The notes beneath the pieces were generated by a model. It worked only from the letters and a program-made list of their open reading frames with translations. It searched no databases and was not told where the DNA came from. Of a DNA stretch of 33,126 nucleotides, positions 7,153 to 17,337 are shown piece by piece. Source of the stretch: Sphingomonadaceae bacterium (GTDB taxonomy: Bacteria; Pseudomonadota; Alphaproteobacteria; Sphingomonadales; Sphingomonadaceae); the NCBI GenBank assembly GCA_025359425.1, contig JANYGC010000032.1, positions 1 through 33,126 of the forward strand. The letters are read 5' to 3'. Every line of letters starts with the position of its first letter. Positions within the stretch are counted from its first letter, which is position 1. The position numbers and the translations under genes were made by a program.

Positions 7153-10100
7153 ATGCCCAAACGCACTGACATTTCCTCGATCCTCGTCATTGGCGCCGGG
7201 CCGATCATTATCGGGCAGGCCTGCGAGTTCGACTATTCGGGCACGCAGGCGATCAAGGCGCTGAAGGAGGAGGGCTACCGCGTGGTCCTGGTCAACTCCA
7301 ACCCGGCGACGATCATGACCGACCCGGACATGGCCGACGCGACCTATATCGAGCCGATCACGCCCGAAGTGGTCGCCGCGATCATCGCGAAAGAGCGTCC
7401 GGACGCGCTGCTGCCGACGATGGGCGGGCAGACCGCGCTCAACACCGCGCTGGCGCTGTTCAACGACGGCACTTTGGAGAAATACGGCGTCACCATGATC
7501 GGTGCCGATGCCGATGCGATCGACAAGGCCGAGGACCGCCAGCGGTTCCGCGAGGCGATGGACAGGATCGGGCTGGAATCGGCGCGCAGCGGCGTGGCGC
7601 ATAATGTGGACGAGGCGTTTGCGGTGCTCGAACGCACCGGCTTGCCCTCGATCATCCGGCCCAGTTTCACTTTGGGCGGGACCGGCGGCGGGGTTGCCTA
7701 TAACAAGGCCGAGTTCGAGTATATTGTGAAGACCGGCATCGATGCCTCTCCAACCAATGAGGTTTTAATCGAGGAAAGCCTGCTCGGATGGAAAGAATTC
7801 GAGATGGAGGTGGTGCGGGACCGCAAGGACAACTGCATCATCATCTGCGCGATCGAGAACGTCGATCCGATGGGGGTCCACACCGGCGATTCGATCACCG
7901 TCGCGCCCGCGCTGACGCTGACCGACAAGGAATACCAGATCATGCGCAACGCCAGCATTGCGGTGCTGCGCGAAATCGGGGTCGAGACCGGCGGGTCGAA
8001 TGTGCAGTTTGCGGTCAATCCCGCCGACGGCCGGCTGATCGTGATCGAGATGAACCCGCGCGTATCGCGCTCGTCCGCTCTGGCCTCCAAAGCGACCGGT
8101 TTCCCGATCGCCCGCGTCGCGGCCAAGCTGGCGGTGGGTTACACGCTCGACGAGCTGACCAACGAGATCACCGGGGCGACCCCGGCGAGTTTCGAGCCGA
8201 GTATCGACTATGTCGTGACCAAGATCCCGCGGTTTGCCTTCGAGAAGTTCAAGGGTGCCGAGCCGCTGCTCTCGACCGCGATGAAATCGGTCGGCGAGGT
8301 CATGGCGATCGGCCGCAACTTCAAGGAATCGATGCAGAAGGCGCTGCGCGGGCTGGAGACCGGGCTTGACGGGTTCAACCGCGTGCTGGAGCTCGAAGGT
8401 GCGGGGCGTGACGAGATCACCGCCGCATTGTCACGCCAGACCCCAGACCGGCTGTTGATCGCCGCGCAGGCGTTCCGCGAGGGCTTCACGCTCGAAGAAA
8501 TTCACAGCATCACGAGCTACGACCCGTGGTTCCTGCGCCACATCGAAGAGATCATCGATGAGGAAGCCGCGATCATGCGCGATGGGCTACCCAACGATGC
8601 TGCGGGCCTCCGCCGGCTCAAGGCGATGGGCTTCTCCGACAAGCGACTCTCCATCCTGGCAGTGCGCGGGATCGGCGTGGCAGGCGGGATGGGCGAGACC
8701 AGCGCCAAGCGTTCCGGCCTGCTCCACGACGCGCTGCGCGCGATGGCCGGCGCGACCACCGAGGACGAAGTTCGCGCGCTGCGCAACAAGCTTGGCGTCC
8801 ATCCGGTGTTCAAGCGGATCGACAGCTGCGCCGCCGAATTCGAGGCGATCACGCCGTACATGTATTCGACTTACGAGGCCCCGCTGTTCGGTGAGCCCGA
8901 GAACGAAGCCATGCCGAGCGACCGCCGCAAGATCGTCATCCTGGGCGGCGGGCCGAACCGCATCGGGCAGGGGATCGAGTTCGATTATTGCTGCTGCCAC
9001 GCCTGCTACGCGCTTGAGGAAGTGGGCTACGAGACGATCATGATCAACTGCAACCCGGAAACGGTGAGCACCGATTACGATACTTCGGACCGGCTCTATT
9101 TCGAGCCGCTGACCGCCGAGGACGTGCTCGAAATTCTGCGGGTCGAACAGCAGAACGGTGAGCTGGTCGGGGTGATTGTGCAGTTTGGCGGGCAGACCCC
9201 GCTCAAGCTGGCGCAAGCGCTGGAGGACGCGGGCATCCCGATCCTCGGGACATCACCCGATGCGATCGACCTTGCCGAAGACCGCGAACGCTTTGCCAAG
9301 CTGGTCAACGATCTGGGGCTCAAGCAGCCGCTCAACGGCATCGCCCGCAGCCGCGATGAAGCGGTCGCGGTCGCGGGCCGGATCGGTTACCCGGTGCTGA
9401 TGCGGCCAAGCTACGTGCTGGGCGGACGGGCGATGGAAATCGTCGACAGCCAGGCCCAGCTCGACAATTACATCACCACCGCGGTCTCGGTCTCGGGCGA
9501 CAGCCCGGTGCTGATCGACCAGTACCTGCGCGATGCGATCGAATGCGATGTCGATGCGCTGTGCGATGGGACACAAGTCGTCGTCGCCGGGGTAATGCAG
9601 CACATCGAGGAAGCCGGGATCCATTCGGGCGACAGCGCCTGCACCCTGCCGCCATACAACCTGCCCGCCGAAATCATCGCCGAAATGGAGCGCCAGGCGG
9701 AACTGCTGGCGCTGGCGCTGGGGGTCAAAGGGCTGATGAACATCCAGTTCGCGGTCAAGGATGGCGATGTCTACCTGATCGAGGTCAACCCGCGCGCCAG
9801 CCGCACGGTGCCGTTTGTCGCCAAGGCGATCGGTCAGCCGGTCGCCAAGGTCGCGGCGCGGGTCATGGCGGGCGAGAAGCTGTCCACCTTCCCGCCGTTC
9901 AAGCGCACTTTCGATTATATGTCGGTCAAGGAAGCGGTGTTTCCGTTCGCGCGGTTTGCGGGCGTCGATCCGGTGCTTTCGCCCGAGATGAAGTCGACCG
10001 GCGAAGTGATGGGGATCGACGCGACTTTTCCGATCGCTTTTGCCAAGAGCCAGCTTGGCGCCGGAACCCGGCTGCCGACCGGCGGGACCGCGTTCGTCTC

Positions 10101-10479
10101 GGTCAAGGACAGCGACAAGCCGGTGATCCTGCCAGCGGTGCGCCAGTTGATCGAGCGCGGCTTTAAAGTGATCGCCACTGGCGGAACCCAGCGCTACCTG
10201 GCTCAGGCTGGCTTGCCGGTCGAACTGGTCAACAAGGTCGCCGAAGGCCGTCCGCACATTGTCGACAAGATTATCGACGGGCAGATCGCCTTGATCTTCA
10301 ACACCACCGAGGGCTGGCAGAGCTTGAAAGACTCGCAATCGATTCGCGGATCGGCGCTGACCGGCAAGGTGCCGTACTACACCACCGCGGCAGCATCGGT
10401 TGCGGCGGCCCAAGCAATTACCGCGCTGGAAGGCGCAAAGCTTGAAGTCCGCTCGTTGCAGGATTATTATAGCAACTGA
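7153..10479 (+). CDS. carB: Carbamoyl-phosphate synthase large subunit
   Basis: Makes carbamoyl phosphate from bicarbonate, two ATP and ammonia supplied by CarA. At 1108 residues it has the usual alphaproteobacterial length. Two homologous ATP-grasp halves are visible: the first starts at [22 protein letters not shown] and carries [15 protein letters not shown] near residue 300; the second starts at [21 protein letters not shown] and carries [18 protein letters not shown] near residue 880. The C-terminal MGS-like regulatory domain ([22 protein letters not shown]) occupies roughly residues 960-1090 and binds allosteric effectors such as UMP or ornithine in relatives. The gene is intact. Its upstream context is abnormal: a direct junction to carA is lost, no strong Shine-Dalgarno precedes the ATG, and several hairpins lie in between. 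Confidence 0.97.
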   Translation: MPKRTDISSILVIGAGPIIIGQACEFDYSGTQAIKALKEEGYRVVLVNSNPATIMTDPDMADATYIEPITPEVVAAIIAKERPDALLPTMGGQTALNTALALFNDGTLEKYGVTMIGADADAIDKAEDRQRFREAMDRIGLESARSGVAHNVDEAFAVLERTGLPSIIRPSFTLGGTGGGVAYNKAEFEYIVKTGIDASPTNEVLIEESLLGWKEFEMEVVRDRKDNCIIICAIENVDPMGVHTGDSITVAPALTLTDKEYQIMRNASIAVLREIGVETGGSNVQFAVNPADGRLIVIEMNPRVSRSSALASKATGFPIARVAAKLAVGYTLDELTNEITGATPASFEPSIDYVVTKIPRFAFEKFKGAEPLLSTAMKSVGEVMAIGRNFKESMQKALRGLETGLDGFNRVLELEGAGRDEITAALSRQTPDRLLIAAQAFREGFTLEEIHSITSYDPWFLRHIEEIIDEEAAIMRDGLPNDAAGLRRLKAMGFSDKRLSILAVRGIGVAGGMGETSAKRSGLLHDALRAMAGATTEDEVRALRNKLGVHPVFKRIDSCAAEFEAITPYMYSTYEAPLFGEPENEAMPSDRRKIVILGGGPNRIGQGIEFDYCCCHACYALEEVGYETIMINCNPETVSTDYDTSDRLYFEPLTAEDVLEILRVEQQNGELVGVIVQFGGQTPLKLAQALEDAGIPILGTSPDAIDLAEDRERFAKLVNDLGLKQPLNGIARSRDEAVAVAGRIGYPVLMRPSYVLGGRAMEIVDSQAQLDNYITTAVSVSGDSPVLIDQYLRDAIECDVDALCDGTQVVVAGVMQHIEEAGIHSGDSACTLPPYNLPAEIIAEMERQAELLALALGVKGLMNIQFAVKDGDVYLIEVNPRASRTVPFVAKAIGQPVAKVAARVMAGEKLSTFPPFKRTFDYMSVKEAVFPFARFAGVDPVLSPEMKSTGEVMGIDATFPIAFAKSQLGAGTRLPTGGTAFVSVKDSDKPVILPAVRQLIERGFKVIATGGTQRYLAQAGLPVELVNKVAEGRPHIVDKIIDGQIALIFNTTEGWQSLKDSQSIRGSALTGKVPYYTTAAASVAAAQAITALEGAKLEVRSLQDYYSN

Positions 10480-10586
10480 ACAATCGCGTTCTTCCATCAT
10501 CGCGACTGGACTGACCCGCTGCTGTCAAGGCGCGGGGGCTGGGTTCTAGTCGCTGCGAACGGGGGAACGGACAGGAGGAAAGCGGA

Positions 10587-11063
10587 ATGGCGAGTGTCGA
10601 AAAGCTGCCGATGCTGGCGGAAGGCTACGAACGCCTGATCACCGAGCTGAAAGCGCTGCGCGAGGAACGGCCGAGGATCGTTGACTCGATCGAGGAGGCG
10701 CGCGCGCACGGCGACTTGTCGGAAAACGCCGAATATCATGCGGCCAAGGAGCGCCAGGGCCAGGTCGAGATGATGATCTCCGACCTTGAGGACAAGGTCA
10801 GCCGCTCGCAGATCGTCGATCCGACCCTGCTGTCGAGCGACAAGGTGATCTTTGGCGCGACCGTCAGCTTGCTCGACGATGATGACAAGCCGGTGAAGTA
10901 TCAGATTGTCGGGCCGTATGAGGCCGACGCCAAAATCGGCCGGATCAGCTACAATTCGCCGCTCGGCAAGGCGTTGATCGGGCGCAAGGCCGGGGAAGAG
11001 GTCGAAGTAACCGTGCCGGCCGGCGACAAGTTTTACTCGGTGAAGAAGATCGAATTCGTTTGA
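10587..11063 (+). CDS. greA: Transcription elongation factor GreA
   Basis: Rescues backtracked RNA polymerase by stimulating its intrinsic RNA cleavage. The 158-residue protein has the N-terminal coiled-coil finger (about residues 10-75) with the tip acidic motif in [20 protein letters not shown], followed by the FKBP-like C-terminal domain (about 80-158, [23 protein letters not shown]). An excellent Shine-Dalgarno ACAGGAGGAAA precedes the ATG. It follows carB by 107 nt, a common neighbour arrangement in alphaproteobacteria. Confidence 0.97.
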   Translation: MASVEKLPMLAEGYERLITELKALREERPRIVDSIEEARAHGDLSENAEYHAAKERQGQVEMMISDLEDKVSRSQIVDPTLLSSDKVIFGATVSLLDDDDKPVKYQIVGPYEADAKIGRISYNSPLGKALIGRKAGEEVEVTVPAGDKFYSVKKIEFV

Positions 11064-11064
11064 A

Positions 11065-11098
11065 AACCGTCATCCCGGCCAACGCCGGGATGACGGTT
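11065..11098. terminator. Perfect 15-bp hairpin just after greA
   Basis: AACCGTCATCCCGGC (11065-11079), loop CAAC, then the exact reverse complement at 11084-11098. It begins one base after the greA stop. The core CGTCATCCCGGC...GCCGGGATGACG resembles a very widespread class of intergenic palindromes, so it may be a REP-like sequence recruited as a terminator. There is no strong T-run after it. Confidence 0.65.
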
Positions 11099-11120
11099 AA
11101 GTGGTGCAGAGCGCTCCACG

Positions 11121-11348
11121 TTACCGCTTCAGCATGTCCGGCTGAAGCAGACGGTGCAGATGCACCACCACGTATTTCATTTCGGCATCGTCGATCGTGC
11201 GGCGAGCGGCGCTGCGCCAGGCTTCTTCGGCGCTGGCATAGTCGGGGAACACGCCGACGAAATCGATCGCGTCGAGGTCTTCGAACTCGACCGTCTGCGG
11301 ATCGATGACCCGGCCGCCGAAAACAAGGTGCAGTTTCTGATCTGACAT
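11121..11348 (-). CDS. DUF4170 family small protein
   Basis: A 75-residue protein starting MSDQKLHLVFGG, with the family's compact alpha/beta pattern: LHLVFGGRV, FVGVFPDYASAEEAWRSAAR, then YVVVHLHRLL and a short basic tail. DUF4170 proteins are short, cytosolic and common in alphaproteobacteria; no function is established. The ATG at 11348 gives the family N-terminus, and the longer open frame reaching to 11708 is antisense to nothing but overlaps another real gene in a wrong frame. It is convergent with greA across the hairpin at 11065-11098. Confidence 0.8.
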   Translation of the reverse strand: MSDQKLHLVFGGRVIDPQTVEFEDLDAIDFVGVFPDYASAEEAWRSAARRTIDDAEMKYVVVHLHRLLQPDMLKR

Positions 11349-11424
11349 GCGCGCAAAATCCCGGGGAGGGGTGAAAGCGCGCCCATAGTCAGCCTGCGCC
11401 GCTGGCGCAAGTTCGGCGATTTCC

Positions 11425-11895
11425 CTAGCGGCGCAGGCGCGTCGCCAACTTGATCGCTTCGCCGGCAAGCCGCAGCCCCTGGCTGCGCGCGCTCTTGCCC
11501 GCGCTGGTGGCGCGCTGGCGCAAGGGGGCGGTCGTCTCGGTGATCTTCTCCAGCCCGTCATGCGCCGCTTCGCCGGCTGCATCGCGGGCATGCTTGCTGT
11601 AAGCGAGGCCCAGCTCGGCCGCGACCGTCGCAGCGCCCAGAGCGCGCTGGGCGGCTTTGGAGGCGAACTTGCGCGGCAGCAACGCGGCGACCAGCATCCC
11701 CACGCCAAGTCCCGCGGCCACGGTCAGCAGGGGGTACTCGCGGGCGAGACCGCGATAATTTTCGGGCGGATAGGCATCGGGCATCGGGTCACGCCGCACC
11801 GCGGCGGGCACGGCACCGCTATCGCGCTTGAGGCGCGCTTGCGAGGCGGAAATACGGGTGGCGACGCGTTCACGGCGCAGATCGGATTTGCTCAA
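11425..11895 (-). CDS. Membrane-associated protein of the yqj-like stress cluster, TTG start
   Basis: Unknown 156-residue protein. Residues about 50-70 (YPLLTVAAGLGVGMLVAALLP) form one glycine-rich hydrophobic segment with a glycine-zipper look, as in ElaB/YqjD-type proteins. The rest is Ala/Lys/Arg-rich helix, including an N-terminal basic stretch and a C-terminal amphipathic region. I prefer a TTG start at 11895 (SKSDLRRERVATR follows) because AGGAG lies 8 nt upstream, overlapping the end of the preceding gene; no ATG is suitably placed. It is the last gene of a four-gene minus-strand set (13254 to 11425), so a role at the inner membrane alongside those proteins is likely. Confidence 0.65.
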   Translation of the reverse strand: MSKSDLRRERVATRISASQARLKRDSGAVPAAVRRDPMPDAYPPENYRGLAREYPLLTVAAGLGVGMLVAALLPRKFASKAAQRALGAATVAAELGLAYSKHARDAAGEAAHDGLEKITETTAPLRQRATSAGKSARSQGLRLAGEAIKLATRLRR

Positions 11896-11900
11896 GCTGG

Positions 11901-12236
11901 TTACTCCTGGTCGGACCACGCGCTAACGTCTGCGTCCTGAACGGCTTCTGACTTCGAACCGAAGACGCGGCTCAGCAACCTGCCAAGCGGACCTCGTAAC
12001 CACCAAACCAGCAGCAGCGAGAAGGTTCCCGCCACCACTGCTTTGTTTTCCCCCACAACCGCGATCCCGGTTGCCACAGCATCGTCCGCTTCCTTGACCA
12101 CGCTGTCCTTGATCCGCCCGCCGATGCCCCGCGCGGATAGATCGGCCTTGACTTGCGCGACCCCGGTTTCGACCAGTTGCTTGGCCGCCTTGCGGTTGTG
12201 GCGATCCTCGATCAGGCGGCGTTCGGCTTTGGTCAT
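11901..12236 (-). CDS. Small membrane protein of the yqj-like cluster
   Basis: Unknown 111-residue protein. The first 40 residues are charged and helical (MTKAERRLIEDRHNRKAAKQLVETGVAQVK), followed by a possible amphipathic middle and one clear membrane segment near residues 66-82 (AVVAGTFSLLLVWWL). A short charged tail ends the protein. Its ATG overlaps the stop of the upstream holin-like gene (ATGA), and its stop is 5 nt before the next gene's TTG, so the three are translationally coupled. By position it corresponds to YqjK-like third members of such clusters, but I see no convincing sequence similarity. Confidence 0.7.
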   Translation of the reverse strand: MTKAERRLIEDRHNRKAAKQLVETGVAQVKADLSARGIGGRIKDSVVKEADDAVATGIAVVGENKAVVAGTFSLLLVWWLRGPLGRLLSRVFGSKSEAVQDADVSAWSDQE

Positions 12237-12631
12237 GGCGGGGCATCCGCTTTGGGTTCATCGAAAAGCGCTGCGTTCATCCGCTGCCACCGGCGGTTGG
12301 CGGCGAGCCCGGCCAGTCCAGCAGCGGACAGCACCAGCAGCACCGTGACCCCGGTCGCGGCCCAGATCCCGATGAATTCAGCAATCCCCAGCAACACCCC
12401 GAGGACCAGTGCCATCAGCGCAAAGAACACCAGCGCCAGGGCCAGTGAGGCCCAGCCGGCGATGCCCTTCGCCCCCGCACCGGCCACCGCCGCGCGCGAC
12501 TTCTGGTAAGCCAGTTCCGCCTCCAGAAATGTCCGGCCGTCGCTGGCGAGATCCTTGATATCCTCGACCAGCGATCGCTCTGCAGCGCCGCTGGTCGAGG
12601 GCTTGATCAGGGGTGGGGAGGCATCGTCCAT
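12233..12631 (-). CDS. Phage holin family / YqjE-like membrane protein (Phage_holin_3_6 type)
   Basis: The 132-residue product has a charged N-terminal helix (RSLVEDIKDLASDGRTFLEAELAYQKSRA) followed by two adjacent long membrane segments at about 59-82 and 87-110, then a short basic tail. This layout, and the LxxExxLxKxE-like N-terminal helix before the hairpin of two membrane helices, fits the Actinobacteriophage-holin/YqjE family. Despite the name, chromosomal members outside phage are not known to lyse cells; E. coli YqjE is a stationary-phase membrane protein. It overlaps the next gene by 4 nt. Confidence 0.8.
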   Translation of the reverse strand: MDDASPPLIKPSTSGAAERSLVEDIKDLASDGRTFLEAELAYQKSRAAVAGAGAKGIAGWASLALALVFFALMALVLGVLLGIAEFIGIWAATGVTVLLVLSAAGLAGLAANRRWQRMNAALFDEPKADAPP

Positions 12632-12690
12632 GGTCAGCCGACATGACGCGGGGCGGTGCCCCCTGTCAATCGGGTGTCAATCGCGCAGGG

Positions 12691-13254
12691 TCATTCTTCC
12701 GACGATTTGCCGCGGAACAGCCGCGCCAGGAAGAACCCGGCGACCGCGGCCATTCCGACGGCGAGGCCCGGACTTTTGCGGACGAATTCCTTGGCGTCGT
12801 CGCCCAGTTCGCCAATATCCTTGGAATCGATCTTGGCGGCAGTTTCCTGCATGGTGCGGGCGGCAGTACGGGCATAATCGCCGTACTTCGCGCCGAGCTT
12901 GTCATCGATCGTCCCGGCGTTTTCGGACACGATCTTGCCCAGATTGGCAATCGCGTCGCTGGTCCGGGCCTTGCCGTCCTTGGCGAGTTCGCCCGCTTTG
13001 TCCCTGGCCTGTTCGGCCATAGTCTTGGCTTCCTGGGCCCAGTCGGTGCCCTTGGCAGTGACCTGGTCGCGGTAAGCACCGGCTTTGGCTTGCGCTTCCT
13101 TGCCGAGCACGGCGGCACCAGCCCGGGCTTCCTCGATCGCCTTGGAAAACTTGGCCTTGGCTTCGGCAGCGGCGGGCTTGGCCGCAGCGGCAGGCTTTCT
13201 GGCCGGCGCGGCCTTCTTGGCGGCAGGCTTCTTCGCTGCTGGAGTATCGGCCAT
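12691..13254 (-). CDS. ElaB/YqjD/DUF883-like membrane-anchored protein with Ala/Lys-rich N-terminus
   Basis: A 187-residue protein with an N-terminal block of AAKK/AAPA-type repeats (residues 1-35), then a long Ala-rich helical, probably coiled-coil region. It ends in KSPGLAVGMAAVAGFFLARLFRGK, the glycine-containing C-terminal membrane anchor typical of ElaB/YqjD proteins. E. coli YqjD binds stationary-phase ribosomes through its N-terminus and sits in the inner membrane. The basic N-terminal repeats here could bind nucleic acid or ribosomes, which is inference. It heads the minus-strand cluster and is divergent from eno. An ECF-type general stress promoter was looked for upstream but not found. 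Confidence 0.75.
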   Translation of the reverse strand: MADTPAAKKPAAKKAAPARKPAAAAKPAAAEAKAKFSKAIEEARAGAAVLGKEAQAKAGAYRDQVTAKGTDWAQEAKTMAEQARDKAGELAKDGKARTSDAIANLGKIVSENAGTIDDKLGAKYGDYARTAARTMQETAAKIDSKDIGELGDDAKEFVRKSPGLAVGMAAVAGFFLARLFRGKSSEE

Positions 13255-13393
13255 GTCAGTACCCTTCCAAAATCAGATAGCCCGCGAACGTGGGGCACCT
13301 TACAGTATGTGGACATCAATCCCGCAGCGTTCAAGTGGTTCCCCGCCAGCGCGCTTTAGCAAACCAACTTGCAGCCACGCGGCGCGCTGCTAA

Positions 13394-14707
<1,314 letters not shown>

Positions 14708-14723
14708 AGACCTACTTCCTGTC

Positions 14724-16031
14724 TTAGTTCTTCGGCAGCAGCGGTGCGCAAACGAAGCGGAGCAGCGCTCCCAGCACCCGTACCGGCGGGCGGCACACCG
14801 TGTTGAGCGCCCCGCCGATGCGCTGCGCCAGCGTCGTCCCGCTGCCGAGCCATTCGGTGGCGGGCGGGGGACCGGCAAAGCCATAAGCTCCGCTCCATTT
14901 GTCGTCGTGACAGGATGGACCGAACGGACCCGAATTGTCCGCCGTGTGCCCGAGCAACTTGGCCCCGAGCGGCCCGCCCAGCAGCCGCGGGGCGAGCGCC
15001 AGCAGCACGGCGGTCAGGCCCAGCGTCAAAATATGCAGCACCAGTACCGGCGGCGACAGGTGGCCTTCCAGCAGCCCGCCCATGGCATCGACCAACTTGC
15101 GGCGGAAGCGCCCGCCGTTCGGATCGTAAGCGCCCCAGCGCCAAGCATAGTCGAGCCAGGGAGCTGGCGGGAATTGCGGATCATGCCACGAGGTCGAGAT
15201 CACCTGGTGGTTTTGGCTGAGGTCCCACGCTGCACCCGGTTCAACCCGGTCGATCAGCGCGAGTTCAATCCCGACCAACCCCAGTGATCGCTTGAAATAG
15301 ACCAGCTTGCGGTCTTGCGGATGCGCATAACTGGCATGACCGAACAGCGAGGCGTGCAACCGGATCCGTCCGTCGGGTTCGCGCTCGAGCGCGTCGACCG
15401 CCTCTTTGCCCACGTGCTGATCGCCGTTCTGGTGCTGCGACAGAAAGGCCGCGACCGGCTGCAAGGTGGCATGATCGATACGGATCACCGCCAGCTCCCA
15501 ATCGGCCTCGTGCATCCCGGCGGGCCACAGGCTGAGCGTCTGGTCGGTGCGCAGTGCACCCAGAAAGCGTGGCCGCAACCGCGCTAGGCCCGGACCGTCG
15601 AAGGGATAGAACATCCAGAACTGCAGGTCGGTGTGACCCTTCGCGGGATCGTGCAGCGCGCGGACATAGGCGGGCGCTTCGGCCAAATCGCCGCGCCGGG
15701 GATCGTCCGGCGGGGCCAGTTCGGGCTCAAGCGCGGGACCGGCCAGCGCAGGATCGAGCGTCAGCCAATAACGCTGCAATTGATCGGGCGCGGCCGGGCC
15801 TCTGGGCAGGTCGGTGGCGGCGGGATGACGGGCGACCACCGCGCCGGTCGCTCCATCGATAAGCAAACTGCGCGCCAGATACCACTCGACGCTCGAAGGA
15901 AAATACGGCTCGTCAGGATGAAACCGGATCACCGGCGCATAACGCTCGACGATTTGCCGCAGTAAGGCCGCAGTCAAGGGCAGTTCGGCTGGCCAACTGG
16001 TGGGCAGTGACTGATCTTCGCTTGCCGCCAT
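14724..16031 (-). CDS. Vps62-related (PF06101-like) protein
   Basis: A 435-residue protein recognisable by its N-terminal YAPVIRFHPDEPYFPSSVEWYL motif and the later LQFWMFYPFDGPG, HEADWELAVIRID, and YFKRSLGLVGIEL segments, all typical of the family named after fungal Vps62. In bacteria these proteins occur sporadically and have no defined function; the barrel-like core has been linked to secreted or surface proteins in other organisms. Near residues 332-358 (PPVLVLHILTLGLTAVLLALAPRLLGG) is one hydrophobic stretch that may be a membrane segment. No signal peptide is evident. The gene stands alone, convergent with eno. Confidence 0.75.
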   Translation of the reverse strand: MAASEDQSLPTSWPAELPLTAALLRQIVERYAPVIRFHPDEPYFPSSVEWYLARSLLIDGATGAVVARHPAATDLPRGPAAPDQLQRYWLTLDPALAGPALEPELAPPDDPRRGDLAEAPAYVRALHDPAKGHTDLQFWMFYPFDGPGLARLRPRFLGALRTDQTLSLWPAGMHEADWELAVIRIDHATLQPVAAFLSQHQNGDQHVGKEAVDALEREPDGRIRLHASLFGHASYAHPQDRKLVYFKRSLGLVGIELALIDRVEPGAAWDLSQNHQVISTSWHDPQFPPAPWLDYAWRWGAYDPNGGRFRRKLVDAMGGLLEGHLSPPVLVLHILTLGLTAVLLALAPRLLGGPLGAKLLGHTADNSGPFGPSCHDDKWSGAYGFAGPPPATEWLGSGTTLAQRIGGALNTVCRPPVRVLGALLRFVCAPLLPKN

Positions 16032-16146
16032 TGCCGTTTCCCCCCAAGCTTGAGTGTAAGAGTCGGACCCATACGCGCAAGCAGCTTTTGCAGGGCAGCT
16101 TGGCGCAGGTTAACCGACCACATAAACGGGCCGGCAGGGAGAGAGC

Positions 16147-17220
16147 ATGGCTGAGTTTCCGACACATCCGGGCGAAGTCGAACCCGATTGGCTGAGCGAG
16201 CGCCTGCGCGTAGCTGGCGTACTCGACGCAGGCCAGGTCACCGCAGTCCGTTGGGAAGCGATCGGCACGGGGCAGGTTGGCGATTCGGCGCGGTTCCATC
16301 TCACCTATGATCGCGAAAACGCGGCCCCCGCGACGGTCGTCGGGAAGTTTCCCGCCGCAGACCCAATGAGCCGCGGGACTGCTGCTGCCTTCGGGCTCTA
16401 TGCCAAGGAAGTCGGGTTTTACCGCGAACTCGCGCCGCAGGTCGATGTTCGGGTGCCCCGGGTGCTCACCGCCGAGATTGCGCCGGACGAGGTCGACTTT
16501 ATTTTGCTGTTCGAAGACCTTGGCCCGGCGCGCGGCGGAAATCAGCTGGTCAGCTGCACCCACGCTGATGCCGAAGCCGCCATGCGCCAGGCCGCCGCGC
16601 TGCATGCGCCGAGCTGGGAGAACCAGGCGATCATCGGTGTACCATGGCTGCACCCGCGCGAAGGTCAGGTCGATCAGATCAAGGCGCTCTACAAGAACGC
16701 ACAGGTGATTTTCCGCGAGCGCTACGCCGATCTGCTCGAGCCCGACTATATGGCGGTGTGCGAGCAGCTCAACGATGCGGCCGACCACTGGTTCGGGCGC
16801 GACGGGACGCCCAAGTGCCTGCTCCATGGCGATTTCCGGCTCGACAACATGCTGTTCGATATCAAGGGCGGGGCAGAACCAATTGCGGTGCTCGACTGGC
16901 AGACCGTCGCGGTCGGCAATGCGCTCACCGATATCGGCTATTTCATGGGCACCGGGATCGGCAACGCCCTGCGTGAGGAACACGAGGACCAATTGCTCGA
17001 TCTTTACTGCGCTGAAATGCGCGCGCGCGGGGTGCCGCTTGGCCGGGACGAAATCTGGGACAATTACGTGCTCGGCGCGCTGCACGGGGTTTCGACGGCA
17101 GTGTTCAGTGCCGCTTATGTCGAGCGCACCGAGCGCGGCGATGCCAACTTCCTGTCGATGGCGCGCGGTGGCTGCGCGCTGGCGCTGGCGCACGGCAGTC
17201 TTGGAAAATTGACTGCCTGA
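16147..17220 (+). CDS. CHK/aminoglycoside-phosphotransferase-like kinase
   Basis: A 357-residue protein with the kinase-like fold of the APH/ecdysteroid-kinase (CHK) group. The Brenner-type motif HGDFRLDN gives catalytic Asp229 and metal-binding Asn234, and the metal-binding Asp250 lies in VLDWQ, followed by the family's GNALTDIGYFMG. The N-lobe holds VVGKFPAADP with the ATP-binding Lys. A true antibiotic substrate is unlikely; the neighbours and the DFxLLFEDL motif fit the small-molecule kinases found near lipid and steroid catabolism genes in alpha- and actinobacteria. GGGAGAGAGC precedes the ATG. A family A repeat separates it from the next gene of the same strand. Confidence 0.85.
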   Translation: MAEFPTHPGEVEPDWLSERLRVAGVLDAGQVTAVRWEAIGTGQVGDSARFHLTYDRENAAPATVVGKFPAADPMSRGTAAAFGLYAKEVGFYRELAPQVDVRVPRVLTAEIAPDEVDFILLFEDLGPARGGNQLVSCTHADAEAAMRQAAALHAPSWENQAIIGVPWLHPREGQVDQIKALYKNAQVIFRERYADLLEPDYMAVCEQLNDAADHWFGRDGTPKCLLHGDFRLDNMLFDIKGGAEPIAVLDWQTVAVGNALTDIGYFMGTGIGNALREEHEDQLLDLYCAEMRARGVPLGRDEIWDNYVLGALHGVSTAVFSAAYVERTERGDANFLSMARGGCALALAHGSLGKLTA

Positions 17221-17233
17221 CCAACACACAACC

Positions 17234-17318
17234 TCGTCATTGCGAGCGTCGCGACGCAATCCAGTGCGGCACCAAGCGGCTCTGGATTGCCGGACCCCTT
17301 CGGGGCTCGCAATGACGA
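17234..17318. repeat. Intergenic palindromic repeat, family A, copy 2
   Basis: Ends TCGTCATTGCGAGC and GCTCGCAATGACGA are inverted copies, with inner GCAATCCAG / CTCTGGATTGC also paired imperfectly. This copy has an extra CCCCTTCGGGG mini-hairpin in its right arm. It sits between the CHK-like kinase and the DUF7064-type gene, inside what otherwise looks like one operon. Confidence 0.85.
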
Positions 17319-17337
17319 AATGAGCGAGGATTGAGCA

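Noticed and set aside
9253..10500. 415-codon minus-strand open frame in carB
   Set aside because: Composition is that of an antisense shadow; carB is complete on the plus strand.
12233..12631. Prophage lysis gene (holin)
   Set aside because: Although holin-family by type, no phage structural or lysis genes are nearby and the context is the YqjD-like membrane cluster.
16147..17220. Aminoglycoside resistance gene
   Set aside because: It has the general APH kinase motifs but its neighbours and CHK-like sequence features point to another small-molecule substrate.
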